Of a DNA stretch of 64,000 bases, positions 33,339 through 42,828 are shown one piece after another. Below the pieces are notes generated by a model, which ran no database searches, was not told the DNA's origin, and saw only the letters and a list, made by a program, of their open reading frames with translations. Every line of letters begins with the position of its first letter. The stretch's first letter is position 1. Location: positions 83,582 to 147,581 of the forward strand of contig NZ_SMGQ01000016.1 of the NCBI RefSeq assembly GCF_004339095.1, written 5' to 3'. The stretch is from Natranaerovirga hydrolytica (GTDB taxonomy: Bacteria; Bacillota; Clostridia; Lachnospirales; DSM-24629). The position numbers and the translations under genes are program-made.

Positions 33339-34926
33339 AGGGGACCTCCTCCATAAAAGTGATTGTAAAAGAAGTACCAACATTTTCTTCCGATTCCCAT
33401 TCAATCAGTCCATGGTACTGATCAACTACTTTTTTAATGAGATACATGCCTGCTCCACGTCCCTCTCCCTTAGTAGAAAAATCTTTTTCAAAAATCTTAG
33501 GTTGAATGGAAGGAGCAATGCCTCTGCCCGTATCATCAACGGATAAGATACTTCCGCCTTTCCATATATAAATACCAATTTCAATTTCTTTTATACCCTC
33601 GGTTTGATGATTCAATTCCTCTATGGCATTCTCTATAAGGTTTCCAAGAATCGTGATATACAGATCTGCTGGAAGATGAAGATCTGTCCCCATACAAGAG
33701 CTATTTGGTTTAATCGTTAGATTGATTCCCATTTCACTGGCACGAATAATTTTGCCAATTAAAAGAGCCGCAATGCTAGGGACTTGAATTTTTTTTGTTA
33801 CCTCACTAACAGCTACAGTAGATGCCACACTAGTATTTAAAATAAAGTTAGTAACTTTTTCAGGTTGTTTCATTTCAATAAACCCAAGGATTACATGAAG
33901 CTTATTTTTAAACTCATGATTGAATGCACGAAGTGTTTCTACCATATATTTGGCACCACTAAGTTCTTCAGCAAGCCTGGTATATTCTGTTTTATTGCGA
34001 AAAATAGTTACTGCGCCTATTGTTTCATTATTTTCAATAATAGGAATCCTATTTGAGATAATGTGATTGCCCTTAATAATGAGACTGATATTGTATTCGG
34101 GTTCTCCTTTGTGAAGGACATAAGGGAGTTTGGTTTCTGGATAAACCGTGGTAACTTTTGTACCGTATGCGGGCATCTTGTCTAAAGCCAGTATTTTTTT
34201 TGCAGATTCGTTCATGAAAATAAGTTCTTCTTTTGCGTTGATGGCAAAAATACCTTCTTCTAAAGCGTCTAGAACCTCTTTGCGTTCAATATGAATCTTT
34301 CTAAATTCTTCTGGGCGATACCCAAAAAAGATTTTTCTCAACTTATTATAAAGCATACTAGAGAGGATAGAGCCTATAGCAATGAGAATCAGCCCAACAA
34401 CTATAAAGACTAAAAACATTCTTCTTTGGAGTTGTGTGATGCTAGCAGTTAGAACAGATACCATGACAAAGCCTAGAAGTTGACCTTCTTCATCTTTTAT
34501 AGGGAAAAAGGCACGTCTTTGCTTGCCAAGTGTCCCGATTCCATTGGTAATATAAGGCTCTGATTCGTTTAAAATAGCTGTTTCATCACCACCGACAAAG
34601 GACTTTCCAAGGAGCTCTTTATTGGTATGATAAAAGCGAATGCTATCGGTATCACAGATGGTTATTACATCAATATACTCTAGCTCACGAACAAGGGCAT
34701 CCAGGCGATTGCTAAAATCTACAGAAGGCAATTCTTCTGTTAATAAATCAGCTGCTTCTGGTAGAGTGGAGATAAGAAGCCCTGTGTTAGAAATATTCAT
34801 ATCTAAAGAAGCTTTTTTAGTCTCTAACGTATAATAAAGAGATACGACAAGTGAGATCATGATTGCAAGGGCAATACAAAATAATTGAGATAGATACAGT
34901 TGGTGTTCGAGTGGTTTTTCTTTCAT
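33331..34926 (-). CDS. CitA/DcuS-family sensor histidine kinase
   Basis: This 531-residue membrane kinase has an N-terminal helix (FCIALAIMISLVVSLYYTLE), an extracellular Cache/PAS-like sensor (about 45-165) and a second helix (LVFIVVGLILIAIGSILSSM). A cytosolic PAS (LDALEEGIFAINAKEELIFM), a CitA-type H-box (AFNHEFKNKLHVILGF) and an ATPase domain (GNLIENAIEELNH; LSVDDTGRGIAP; GRGAGMYLIKKVVDQYHG) follow. CitA/DcuS/MalK sensors bind C4-dicarboxylates or citrate outside the cell. Divergence from malate genes suggests malate or citrate as ligand. An AAGGGGG ribosome site is present. Expression is probably CcpA-controlled (see the cre box). Confidence 0.9.
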   Translation of the reverse strand: MKEKPLEHQLYLSQLFCIALAIMISLVVSLYYTLETKKASLDMNISNTGLLISTLPEAADLLTEELPSVDFSNRLDALVRELEYIDVITICDTDSIRFYHTNKELLGKSFVGGDETAILNESEPYITNGIGTLGKQRRAFFPIKDEEGQLLGFVMVSVLTASITQLQRRMFLVFIVVGLILIAIGSILSSMLYNKLRKIFFGYRPEEFRKIHIERKEVLDALEEGIFAINAKEELIFMNESAKKILALDKMPAYGTKVTTVYPETKLPYVLHKGEPEYNISLIIKGNHIISNRIPIIENNETIGAVTIFRNKTEYTRLAEELSGAKYMVETLRAFNHEFKNKLHVILGFIEMKQPEKVTNFILNTSVASTVAVSEVTKKIQVPSIAALLIGKIIRASEMGINLTIKPNSSCMGTDLHLPADLYITILGNLIENAIEELNHQTEGIKEIEIGIYIWKGGSILSVDDTGRGIAPSIQPKIFEKDFSTKGEGRGAGMYLIKKVVDQYHGLIEWESEENVGTSFTITFMEEVPYV

Positions 34927-34955
34927 AAAAAAGCCCCCTTAGATGCACTGGATAG

Positions 34956-34969
34956 TGTAAACGTTAACA
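34956..34969. promoter_or_regulatory. CcpA cre box in the kinase/regulator leader
   Basis: TGTAAACGTTAACA matches the cre consensus TGWAANCGNTNWCA at every fixed position and sits in a near-perfect palindrome AGTGTAAACGTTAACACT. It lies between the kinase start (34926) and the -10 of the reverse-strand promoter. In this position bound CcpA would block elongation, giving glucose repression of the sensor system. Confidence 0.75.
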
Positions 34970-34982
34970 CTACTATGCACTT

Positions 34983-35011
34983 ATTATAGTAGAACGATGG
35001 ATTAAAATCAA
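34983..35011 (-). promoter_or_regulatory. Sigma-A promoter of kinase/regulator operon
   Basis: On the reverse strand, TTGATT (35011-35006) and TATAAT (34988-34983) are separated by 17 bases. Transcription would start near 34976 and run into the cre box and the AAGGGGG ribosome site of the kinase. Confidence 0.7.
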
Positions 35012-35140
35012 TGCGTTTTAACTTCTGGTCCATTTTTTTTACTTACAAAAGTATTTTATAACCTTCATAAGATTCTATAAGTCTGCTAAAAGAGATATTA
35101 TGTATTTATAAATAATGCACGAAAGGGAAGGTGGTAAAAG

Positions 35141-36310
35141 ATGGATTATAGTAAAAAAGCACTAGAAATGCACGAGGAAAACAAAGGTAAAATTGAAATT
35201 GTATCAAAGGTACAAGTAAAAACAAGGGAGGATTTGAGCACTGCGTATACTCCTGGGGTAGCAGAACCATGTAGAAAAATTAGAGATGAAAAATCAGAGG
35301 TATACCGCTATACGTCTAAAGGAAATTTAGTTGCAGTGGTTACAGATGGTACAGCCGTACTTGGCCTAGGGGATATAGGACCTGAAGCGGCCATGCCAGT
35401 TATGGAAGGGAAGGCTATTTTATTTAAAAACTTTGGAGATGTAGATGCGTTTCCTATTTGCATGGATACAAAAGATACGGAAGAAATTATTCAAACAGTA
35501 CGTTTAATAGCGCCATCATTTGGGGGAATTAACCTAGAAGATATCGCTGCTCCACGATGTTTTGAAATCGAAAGTCGTCTAAAAGAGGAGCTAGATATTC
35601 CCGTTTTTCATGATGACCAACATGGAACAGCTATTGTCGTATCGGCAGGAATCCTTAATGCATTAAAAGTGGTAAAAAAGAAAATGAAAGAAGTAAAAAT
35701 TGTAATCAATGGGGCTGGGTCAGCTGGTATTTCAATTTGCAAACTTCTTTTAGCTATTGGGTTTGAGGATATTATTCTAGTGGACAAAAAAGGTGCATTA
35801 GCCCAAGGCGAAGAATGGATGAACGATGCACAAAAAAATATGGCGCAAGTGACCAATAAGGAAGAGAAAAGAGGTAACTTAAAAGAAGTTATAAAGGGAA
35901 GAGATATTTTTATTGGTGTGTCTGCGCCGGGGATTGTTACATCGGATATGGTTGCGTCAATGGCTAAAGATGCCATTGTATTTGCCATGGCCAATCCAAT
36001 TCCTGAAATCATGCCAGATGAAGCCAAACAAGGTGGGGCAAAAGTCATTGCAACAGGTCGTTCAGATTTCCCAAATCAAATTAATAATGTATTGGTTTTT
36101 CCAGGTATTTTTCGAGGGGCACTAGATGCAAGGGCAACGGATATTACAGAAGAGATGAAAATCGCTGCGGCTTATGCGATTGCAGATATTATTAAAGAGG
36201 AAGAATTGACACAGGAGTACATCATTCCAGGAGCCTTTGATGAGCGAGTAGCAAAAGCAGTAGCAAATGCAGTACGACAAAAGGCCCAGGAGCAGGGGGT
36301 TGTCAAATAA
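35141..36310 (+). CDS. NAD(P)-dependent malic enzyme
   Basis: This 389-residue short-form malic enzyme oxidatively decarboxylates malate to pyruvate and CO2. Signatures: [13 protein letters not shown] near the N-terminus, [39 protein letters not shown] and the dinucleotide fold [16 protein letters not shown], then [12 protein letters not shown]. The ribosome site is GGGAAGGTGG. It is first of three genes with almost no gaps (the transporter starts at the next base) and diverges from a CitA/CitB-like sensor pair, so it belongs to a malate-use operon. The cofactor (NAD or NADP) is not decided by visible motifs. Confidence 0.95.
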   Translation: MDYSKKALEMHEENKGKIEIVSKVQVKTREDLSTAYTPGVAEPCRKIRDEKSEVYRYTSKGNLVAVVTDGTAVLGLGDIGPEAAMPVMEGKAILFKNFGDVDAFPICMDTKDTEEIIQTVRLIAPSFGGINLEDIAAPRCFEIESRLKEELDIPVFHDDQHGTAIVVSAGILNALKVVKKKMKEVKIVINGAGSAGISICKLLLAIGFEDIILVDKKGALAQGEEWMNDAQKNMAQVTNKEEKRGNLKEVIKGRDIFIGVSAPGIVTSDMVASMAKDAIVFAMANPIPEIMPDEAKQGGAKVIATGRSDFPNQINNVLVFPGIFRGALDARATDITEEMKIAAAYAIADIIKEEELTQEYIIPGAFDERVAKAVANAVRQKAQEQGVVK

Positions 36311-37612
36311 ATGGAAAACATTAAAGAAAAGACGACTAATAAAATCACAGATATAAAAATATCAGGCATTCCACTACCCATTTATATACTATTAACAGTG
36401 GTAACAGTTTTTGCCATGGTCATGAATTATCTTCCATCTGATATGATGGGGGCACTTTTAGTGATGATGATTTTTGGAGGCCTTTTTAATACCATTGGCA
36501 ATCATTTACCAATTGTTAAAACCTTTTTGGGAGGAGGGGCTATTGTTTGTATTTTTGCTTCTGCTACTCTTGTGTATTTTAAGATTATTCCTGATAACGT
36601 TGTGAAAAATGTATCTCAGTTTATGGGTGGAACTGGTTTTTTGAATTTATATATTGCGGCATTAATTACGGGAAGTATTCTTGGTATGGACAGAGTTTTG
36701 CTATTAAAAGCGTCACTACGATTTCTTCCAGTAGCACTTTGTGCGATGAGCGCAGCCATTTTGATGGTGGGGATTGTAGGAAGTATGGTTGGATATGGAT
36801 TTGTAGATGCCATTATGTATGTGGCAATTCCTATGATGGGAGGAGGAATGGGAGCAGGAGTTGTTCCATTGTCTGGGATGTATGCAGAAGCACTCAATAC
36901 GGATTCAGCAGCCATTATATCTAGAATGATTCCTGCATCTACCTTAGGAAATGTTATGGCCATTGTAGGAGCAGGACTATTAGCAAAATTTGGGGAAGTA
37001 AAACCTAATCTGACAGGAAATGGACGTTTGATGAGAAATTATCAATCCGATTTAAATGAGACAAAAAGTTCTACCATTAGCTTAGAGGCGCTTGGAATTG
37101 GTCTTATTACTGCGATGTTTTTCTTTTTGATTGGGGTAATCATTAACAACTTCGTCTCATCTATACATGCTTATGCGTGGATGATTATTTTAGTAGCAAT
37201 GAGTAAGGGGCTAGGCCTTGTTCCGAAAAAGTTTGAAGAAGCTGCACATCAATGGTCTCAATTTGTAATGAAAAACTGGACCAGTGCCCTTTTGGTAGGA
37301 ATTGGTATTTCCATGATTGACTTAGCAGAAGTTGCAAGAGCGATCTCACCACTCTACTTACTCTTGGTTTTTGTAGTTGTAGTCAGTGTAGCCGTAGGGG
37401 CAGGAATTGGTGGATACTTTGTAGGGTTTTATCCAATTGAATCTGGGATAACAGCAGGGCTTTGTACAACCAATATGGGAGGAACAGGAGATATTGCAGT
37501 ATTATCTTCTGCCAAAAGAATGGAGCTACTTCCTTTTGCTCAAATTGCAACAAGAATTTGCGGTGCATTAATTTTAATTGTAGCAAGTGTTTTAATCCAA
37601 ATATTGTTTTAA
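36311..37612 (+). CDS. 2-hydroxycarboxylate (malate/citrate) transporter
   Basis: This 433-residue membrane protein is of the 2-hydroxycarboxylate transporter family (CitS, MleP, CimH, MaeN). The two re-entrant loop signatures are visible: VAIPMMGGGMGAGVVPLS and GLCTTNMGGTGDIAVLSSA. About eleven hydrophobic segments flank them. These carriers take up malate or citrate with Na+ or H+, or exchange it for a product. The start codon follows directly after the malic enzyme stop, with the ribosome site inside that gene (CAGGAGCAGGGGG). Given its neighbours, malate is the likeliest substrate. Confidence 0.93.
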   Translation: MENIKEKTTNKITDIKISGIPLPIYILLTVVTVFAMVMNYLPSDMMGALLVMMIFGGLFNTIGNHLPIVKTFLGGGAIVCIFASATLVYFKIIPDNVVKNVSQFMGGTGFLNLYIAALITGSILGMDRVLLLKASLRFLPVALCAMSAAILMVGIVGSMVGYGFVDAIMYVAIPMMGGGMGAGVVPLSGMYAEALNTDSAAIISRMIPASTLGNVMAIVGAGLLAKFGEVKPNLTGNGRLMRNYQSDLNETKSSTISLEALGIGLITAMFFFLIGVIINNFVSSIHAYAWMIILVAMSKGLGLVPKKFEEAAHQWSQFVMKNWTSALLVGIGISMIDLAEVARAISPLYLLLVFVVVVSVAVGAGIGGYFVGFYPIESGITAGLCTTNMGGTGDIAVLSSAKRMELLPFAQIATRICGALILIVASVLIQILF

Positions 37613-37697
37613 ATAGTCATTTTTAAAGAGTAGGTGACAAAGGAAAGCAATATTCTATGATTAAGAAAAAGAATAAAAATAAGAGAGGAATAATTCA

Positions 37698-39449
37698 ATG
37701 GAAAAAATAAAAAAAGTGTTAGCAATAGGTTTATCTTTATCTATGATTTTTATGTTAGCTGGATGTCAGACACAAACGGTAACAAAAAGTGATCAACAGA
37801 AGGAAAATCAAGTGATTGCAGGGGAAGCACAAGGACATAATGGTCCGATTAAATTAGAGGTAACCATAGAAGAAGACGCTATTAAAGAGATTCAGATAAT
37901 TGAGCACGAAGAGTCTGATTTTACAATAAGTGTGTTTGACCAGTTGCCAGAAGCAATGATTGCAGCAAACTCAACAGATGTGGATACTATTACAGGTGCA
38001 ACGGTAACGAGCAATGCTTTAATTGAAGCAGTCAAAAAAGCAATACAGGCATCAGGCGTTACCTTAGTAGCGAAAGGGCAAGATGCAGATCAAAATAATA
38101 ATAAAGTAGAAGATACTTCTACTGATATAGTCATTATTGGTTCAGGTGGAGCAGGGCTTACAGCAGCTATTGAAGCTACGTTTGAAGGAGCAGAAGTAAT
38201 TGTTGTTGAGAAAAATCCATTTATGGGTGGAAATACAAATTATGCAACAGGCGGTATGAACGCTGCGGCAACAAAGCATCAAGAAGCCCAAGGTGTTGAA
38301 GATAGTGCAGAGCTTTTTTATGAAGATACAATGGCAGGTGGACACGATAAAAACGACCCAGAATTATTAAAAGTATTTACTGAGGGTTCAGCAGCTTCTA
38401 TTGATTGGCTTGAAGATTTAGGGGCTGATTTATCAAAAATATCACGCTTAGGTGGACAGAGTGTAGACAGAACCCATACAACATCAGACGGTGGAGCGGT
38501 AGGCGCACATTTAATGAGTGTATTTGAAAAAAATCTTGAAAAGCTAGACATTGATGTTCGTATCAATACAAAAGCAGTAGAGATTTTGGCAGAAGAGAAC
38601 CGAGTAACTGGAATTGTTGTAGAAACGGCAGATGGAAGCCAGTATACGATTCATGCCAAGGCTGTTATTATTGCCAGTGGTGGATTTGGAGCAAGTCAGG
38701 AGATGGTTACAAAGTTTAATCCGGCTTATGCAGGATTTGGAACAACAAACAATCCAGGAGCAACTGGAGATGCCATCAAAATGGTAGAGAAATTAGATGC
38801 AGCCTTAGTGAATCCTGAGTACATTCAAACCCATCCAACAGTGGTTGCAGGTGGAAACATAATGATTACAGAAGGTACAAGAGGAGAAGGCGCGATCCTT
38901 ATCAATAGAGAAGGAAAAAGATTTATCAATGAACTTGAAACAAGAGATACAGTTTCTAAAGCGATCTTAGAGCAAGAAGGAGAAACAGCCTTTTTAGTCT
39001 TTGACGAAAATGTGCCAGAAAGACTAGCAGCTGTAAGAAAGTATAGTACCAATGGCGTATTAATAGAAGCGGATTCTTTAGCAAACTTGGCAGAAAAAAT
39101 AGGTGTAAATAGCGAAGAACTTGAAAAGACAATCACTGAATACAACGGATATTTTGAGACTCAACTAGATACAGCATTTGAAAGAAGAGTGATTGCAGGC
39201 CAACTTGAAAAAGCGCCTTTCTATGCAGTAGAAGTAGCACCAGCCATCCATCATACAATGGGAGGTTTGAAAATCAATACAAGTGCACAAGTCATCAACA
39301 ATTCAGGAGATGTAGTAGAAGGATTGTTTGCTGCAGGAGAAGTTACTGGAGGACTCCATGGGGACAATAGGCTAGGTGGAAACGCGGTAGCAGATATTGT
39401 AATCTTTGGTAGAGTGGCAGGAAAAACGGCAGCACAGTCTATACAATAG
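37698..39449 (+). CDS. Lipoprotein flavocytochrome-like fumarate reductase (FMN_bind + FAD)
   Basis: This 583-residue exported flavoprotein has a lipoprotein signal with lipobox LAGC (cysteine 23). An FMN-binding domain ending in ITGATVTS, the covalent FMN-Thr motif, spans about 50-120. A fumarate reductase/succinate dehydrogenase flavoprotein domain follows: TDIVIIGSGGAGLTAAIEA, NPFMGGNTNYATGGMNAA, GATGDAIKM, FINELETRD, PAIHHTMGGLKIN and GGLHGDNRLGGNAV. Relatives reduce fumarate or urocanate as electron acceptors outside the membrane, taking electrons from a membrane donor. In this operon fumarate, made from malate, is the natural acceptor. Ribosome site AGAGAGGAA. Confidence 0.9.
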   Translation: MEKIKKVLAIGLSLSMIFMLAGCQTQTVTKSDQQKENQVIAGEAQGHNGPIKLEVTIEEDAIKEIQIIEHEESDFTISVFDQLPEAMIAANSTDVDTITGATVTSNALIEAVKKAIQASGVTLVAKGQDADQNNNKVEDTSTDIVIIGSGGAGLTAAIEATFEGAEVIVVEKNPFMGGNTNYATGGMNAAATKHQEAQGVEDSAELFYEDTMAGGHDKNDPELLKVFTEGSAASIDWLEDLGADLSKISRLGGQSVDRTHTTSDGGAVGAHLMSVFEKNLEKLDIDVRINTKAVEILAEENRVTGIVVETADGSQYTIHAKAVIIASGGFGASQEMVTKFNPAYAGFGTTNNPGATGDAIKMVEKLDAALVNPEYIQTHPTVVAGGNIMITEGTRGEGAILINREGKRFINELETRDTVSKAILEQEGETAFLVFDENVPERLAAVRKYSTNGVLIEADSLANLAEKIGVNSEELEKTITEYNGYFETQLDTAFERRVIAGQLEKAPFYAVEVAPAIHHTMGGLKINTSAQVINNSGDVVEGLFAAGEVTGGLHGDNRLGGNAVADIVIFGRVAGKTAAQSIQ

Positions 39450-39466
39450 AATAGGTGTATAAACAA

Positions 39467-39496
39467 GAAACAGGACTCATGGGGGTCCTGTTTTTT
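39467..39496 (+). terminator. Terminator of the malate operon
   Basis: ACAGGAC (39470-39476) pairs with GTCCTGT (39485-39491) and runs into TTTTTT, 20 bases after the stop codon. Confidence 0.9.
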
Positions 39497-40331
39497 CAAG
39501 AAGCTATTATTCCTTCATTCTTAAGTGCTACCTTTATTTTTCTAGCTCTATCATTATTTTTACTTGTTCTAAATATTTCTATAACTGTATTTTCAAGTTC
39601 AGTATTATTTCCTTTTCATATATTTTATTATAACCGAATAATTTTGGTCTCATTAAGTTTAACTTATTCAAACTGGAGGGGCAACAATAGAACTCATTGA
39701 AAAGTATATTTGTTCTTAAGCAGGTGTTAAAGAATAAAACCGTTCCGATTCATCTCCCTCCTAAGTAGAGGAGGGATTTTCTCGAAACATATGGATAAAA
39801 ACTCATAGAACCTGTGTTAACAGAGTATAGCTGTCTTACGGGTTCTATTTTATTGTATTTGTATGGGTGAAAAACTCTTCAATTGATAGGTTGAATTGTA
39901 TTCTTTGTAAGAATATTCTATAATGTACATTAAGGGTATCGATGAAAAAAACTATAATTTCTGGACTATATCTGGAGTTATTGATTCTATCATCAAGTAT
40001 CTGCCAGTTGTTAGGGTAATACATTTGCTTCAAGTGAGTAAAAATGGATTTAGATTTATAATGAGTAAGACAGAGTATGTTGAGAGTATGGTGTTGATGT
40101 TAAGGGTTGAAAAATAAAATGATGGAAAGCGTAGAAAAAAGGGCATTTGCGAGTTTTTCAGATTTTGAGAATGGAGCCCCTTTTTAAATGGCTGCTTTGT
40201 GTGAATAGGCTAACCAGTATGTGTTATGTTTTTCAGAAGGCTAATCAGTCTTAAATTAATGCAAGGGGTATTTGTAGTGAAGAGTACTTAAGAATCATGA
40301 AATGATCAATCAGGAATTGTAGGTGAAAATA
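39497..40331. other. Long intergenic region with a hairpin
   Basis: No credible gene is present; the short frames have poor starts and compositions. A perfect hairpin TCCCTCCT (39755-39762)/AGGAGGGA (39769-39776) followed by TTTT is a terminator remnant. The rest is AT-rich debris up to the AGGTG site of the gene at 40332. Confidence 0.45.
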
Positions 40332-41294
40332 TTGAAAAAGAGATTTAAGCGGATGGGAAGGATATGTTTAAGATTAGTGCTAATTGTCATGTTATTATTA
40401 TTGGTTTGTTTTATTTACCATAAGGTTCAACTTGCAAAAGAGGATGAATTGTACCAGCCAATTGGGGTACAAGTTGAGGTTAATAATCTCACTATGAGTG
40501 TTTATGCAGAGGGCGAAGGAAAAGATACATTAGTTTTTTTGTCTGGAGGAGGAACTTGCTCACCAATATTAGATTTTAAAACTTTATATTCTAGGTTAAG
40601 CGATACTTATCGAATTGCTGTGGTTGAAAAATTGGGATATGGTTTTAGTGAGATTACAGAGGATACCTCTAAGGATATAGATAGTATTTTAGAAGAATCG
40701 CGTGAAGCACTACGCTTAGCAGGTGTAAAGGGACCATATATTTTATCGCCACATTCTATGTCAGGAATTGAAGCTGTTTATTGGGCTCAGAAGTACCCTG
40801 AAGAAGTGAAGGCCATTATTGGTCTTGATATGGCGGTTCCAGAAATATATGAAGATTATCCTATACCTATGAATATGTTGAAGTTAACTTCATTTGCGGC
40901 GGAAATTGGCTTGACAAGATGGATTCCAGGTGTTTCTGAAAGAGATGCTATCAAATATGGCACATTAAGCGAAAAGGAAAAAGAACTATATAGAGTTATT
41001 TTTTATAGAAGAACGGTAACAGCGGATATGCTTAGAGAATTTAAAAGTGTCAAATCAAATGCACAATTTGTTTCTGAGAGAGAAATGCCAGATATACCTA
41101 TGCTACTGTTTGTATCAAATGGTGAAGACACTGGATGGGATGAAGAAAAGTGGAAATCATATCCCAAGGAATTTATTTCACAGTTATCTGAAGGTCAGTT
41201 GATTGAGTTGGACTGTGCACATTATATCCATAATATTGAATATGAAAGAATAGAAGTAGAAATCAGACAATACTTGAAAGAGATTTGCGACTGA
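40332..41294 (+). CDS. Membrane-anchored alpha/beta hydrolase
   Basis: This protein of about 320 residues has an N-terminal membrane anchor (LRLVLIVMLLLLVCFIY) and an outward alpha/beta hydrolase domain. The nucleophile elbow is SPHSMSGIEA (Ser in H-S-M-S-G), the acid lies near FVSNGEDTGWDEE and the His is in LDCAHYIHNIE. The substrate is unknown; relatives are esterases or peptidases. TTG 40332 is favoured with AGGTG six bases upstream; GTG 40323 is possible. It is a distant cousin of the hydrolase at 61423, sharing the anchor and the layout. It appears monocistronic. Confidence 0.8.
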   Translation: MKKRFKRMGRICLRLVLIVMLLLLVCFIYHKVQLAKEDELYQPIGVQVEVNNLTMSVYAEGEGKDTLVFLSGGGTCSPILDFKTLYSRLSDTYRIAVVEKLGYGFSEITEDTSKDIDSILEESREALRLAGVKGPYILSPHSMSGIEAVYWAQKYPEEVKAIIGLDMAVPEIYEDYPIPMNMLKLTSFAAEIGLTRWIPGVSERDAIKYGTLSEKEKELYRVIFYRRTVTADMLREFKSVKSNAQFVSEREMPDIPMLLFVSNGEDTGWDEEKWKSYPKEFISQLSEGQLIELDCAHYIHNIEYERIEVEIRQYLKEICD

Positions 41295-41729
41295 AATTTC
41301 TAAGAATAAATAAAAAGCCACCATCAACCCGTATACAGAATTGACGACAACGGTTGATGGTATTTCAGCGGCAGATATGGATATGCTATGAGGATAGTTA
41401 AAGGCAGATAGTAGAGCAGTAGAGTATTAAGAAGCAGGGCTTCTGTGGTGGGCATATAGGTTCAGATTACAAACTAGCCATGGGAGTTGTAGCAAAAGCT
41501 ATGGTACTGAGCGCATGTGGAAAAGGCAACATTCTCATAAGCGAATAACATATGATGGGGGAGGGTTATTGAGCCTTTAAGGATTTTGTGATAAAATATC
41601 AATGAATACTTTGGGATTATTGTGGGTAAGTATTCATATGTGAAATAGAGAGAATAAAAATTAAGGTTTGGAATGATTATGATGTTAGTATAGAAGTATC
41701 ATGACAAACAAAATCAAAAGGAGAATACA
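41295..41729. other. Intergenic with 10-bp hairpin and coding remnant
   Basis: ACCATCAACC (41320-41329) pairs perfectly with GGTTGATGGT (41352-41361), but no T-run follows. The same stretch reads as INPYTELTTTVDGISAADMD in one frame, suggesting it is the remnant of a gene end, not only a hairpin. No family was recognised. The rest shows nothing to call. Confidence 0.4.
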
Positions 41730-42335
41730 ATGAAAAATAAAAAGATTATACTTTTCATGATCTTAGCATTATTAATAACTACATTAGTAGGATGTACTAA
41801 AGACAGTAATGAAGATCAAAATTCTGTAAGCAAAACAGAACAAAACCAGCCAATAGAGAATAGTATAGATGAATCTAATAACACAGACAAAACAGATTCT
41901 GTAAATGCTACAAAAAGAAATGAAGATATTAAGGAAGATGACACGACAATAGTGGCAAAAATAGAGGGAAGAAGAAAAGAATTTCTAGAAAGATTAGATA
42001 ATATCCAGTATGAGCTTGACGCTATGCCTGATAAGGAACATTCGGACAGAGGTGTAACAAATGCTATGAAAAATTATTATGGAATATCCTATGAAACGTA
42101 TGACAAAGAATTGAATGAGATTTATGCTCTGCTAAAAGAAGAATTATCGTCAGAGGTAATGGAAGACTTAAAATCTAAGCAAATTAAGTGGATTGAAGAA
42201 AAAGAAGAAGAAGCAAATAAAGCAGCAGAGAAATATAAAGGCGGAACCCATGAAAATGTTGCCCGTTATGTATCCTTATACAATGCTACAAAGGAAAGAT
42301 GCTATGAATTAGTTAACGAGTATATGACAGATTAA
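41730..42335 (+). CDS. Lipoprotein with LprI/DUF1311 domain
   Basis: This 201-residue secreted lipoprotein has signal KIILFMILALLITTLVGC with the lipid Cys at residue 22. A low-complexity Asn/Glu/Ser linker spans 23-75. A lysozyme-inhibitor LprI-like domain follows: ELDAMPDKEHSDRGVTNAMK, YDKELNEIYALLKEEL, QIKWIEEKEEEANKAAEKYK. DUF1311 proteins are mostly of unknown role; LprI inhibits lysozyme. Ribosome site AAAAGGAG. It stands alone. Confidence 0.8.
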   Translation: MKNKKIILFMILALLITTLVGCTKDSNEDQNSVSKTEQNQPIENSIDESNNTDKTDSVNATKRNEDIKEDDTTIVAKIEGRRKEFLERLDNIQYELDAMPDKEHSDRGVTNAMKNYYGISYETYDKELNEIYALLKEELSSEVMEDLKSKQIKWIEEKEEEANKAAEKYKGGTHENVARYVSLYNATKERCYELVNEYMTD

Positions 42336-42507
42336 AAAGCGGTTCATGAGTATTAGCAAAAGGAATTCAAATCATTAAATTTATATCTACAGTTAAGACA
42401 TACTTTTTATGTTATGCGACTGAATTTTATTAAAACTAAACACTAAAAATGTAAAGTATCTATCGATTAGGTAGGTGCTTTCTTTATACCTATTTTAAGG
42501 AGAGTGA
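42336..42507. other. Intergenic, nothing recognised
   Basis: AT-rich, with stops in all frames; no hairpin or promoter stands out. Confidence 0.4.
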
Positions 42508-42677
42508 GTAAGTGTCAAAGAATTTCTGACTAGAAACCCAACAAAAGCTTCTGACATAAATGAGGAAGGTATTTTAAATAGATTTTTCTATATAAAGGAA
42601 CAACTGTTAACTTTTGTAAAGAAAATAATGTAACCTATAACCCATCATCAACTTTACTACAGAAGAAATTTGTCCAT
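42508..42677 (+). repeat. Diverged dispersed repeat, copy B
   Basis: It shares with copy A (32308) the blocks GTAAG-x-GTCAAAGAATT-x-CTGAC, AGAAACCCAA-x-AAAAG, GCTTCTGA-x-ATAAA and TATATAAAGGAACAA-x-TGTTAA, then a CAACTTTACTACAGAAGAAA end block like copy A's. The coding frame is broken. It is followed by a likely promoter region for the gene at 42829. Confidence 0.6.
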
Positions 42678-42828
42678 CAAAACTAGTTCAAAAAACAACT
42701 GCGTAACAGTGCCCTTTCTTGATGTTGTTATATTGAAAAATATTTGGTATTATTATAAAATCTAAAGGGTTATCAATAAAGAATACAGTTATGTAATCTG
42801 TACAACTATTTTTAAAGGAGCCTCATAT

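Noticed and set aside
35608..36048. 146-residue reverse-strand frame inside malic enzyme
   Set aside because: Antisense shadow of a well-defined enzyme gene; composition is the mirror of that gene.
41320..41361. Rho-independent terminator for the hydrolase at 40332
   Set aside because: The stem is perfect but no T-run follows, and the stretch reads as coding remnant, so I list it only as a hairpin.
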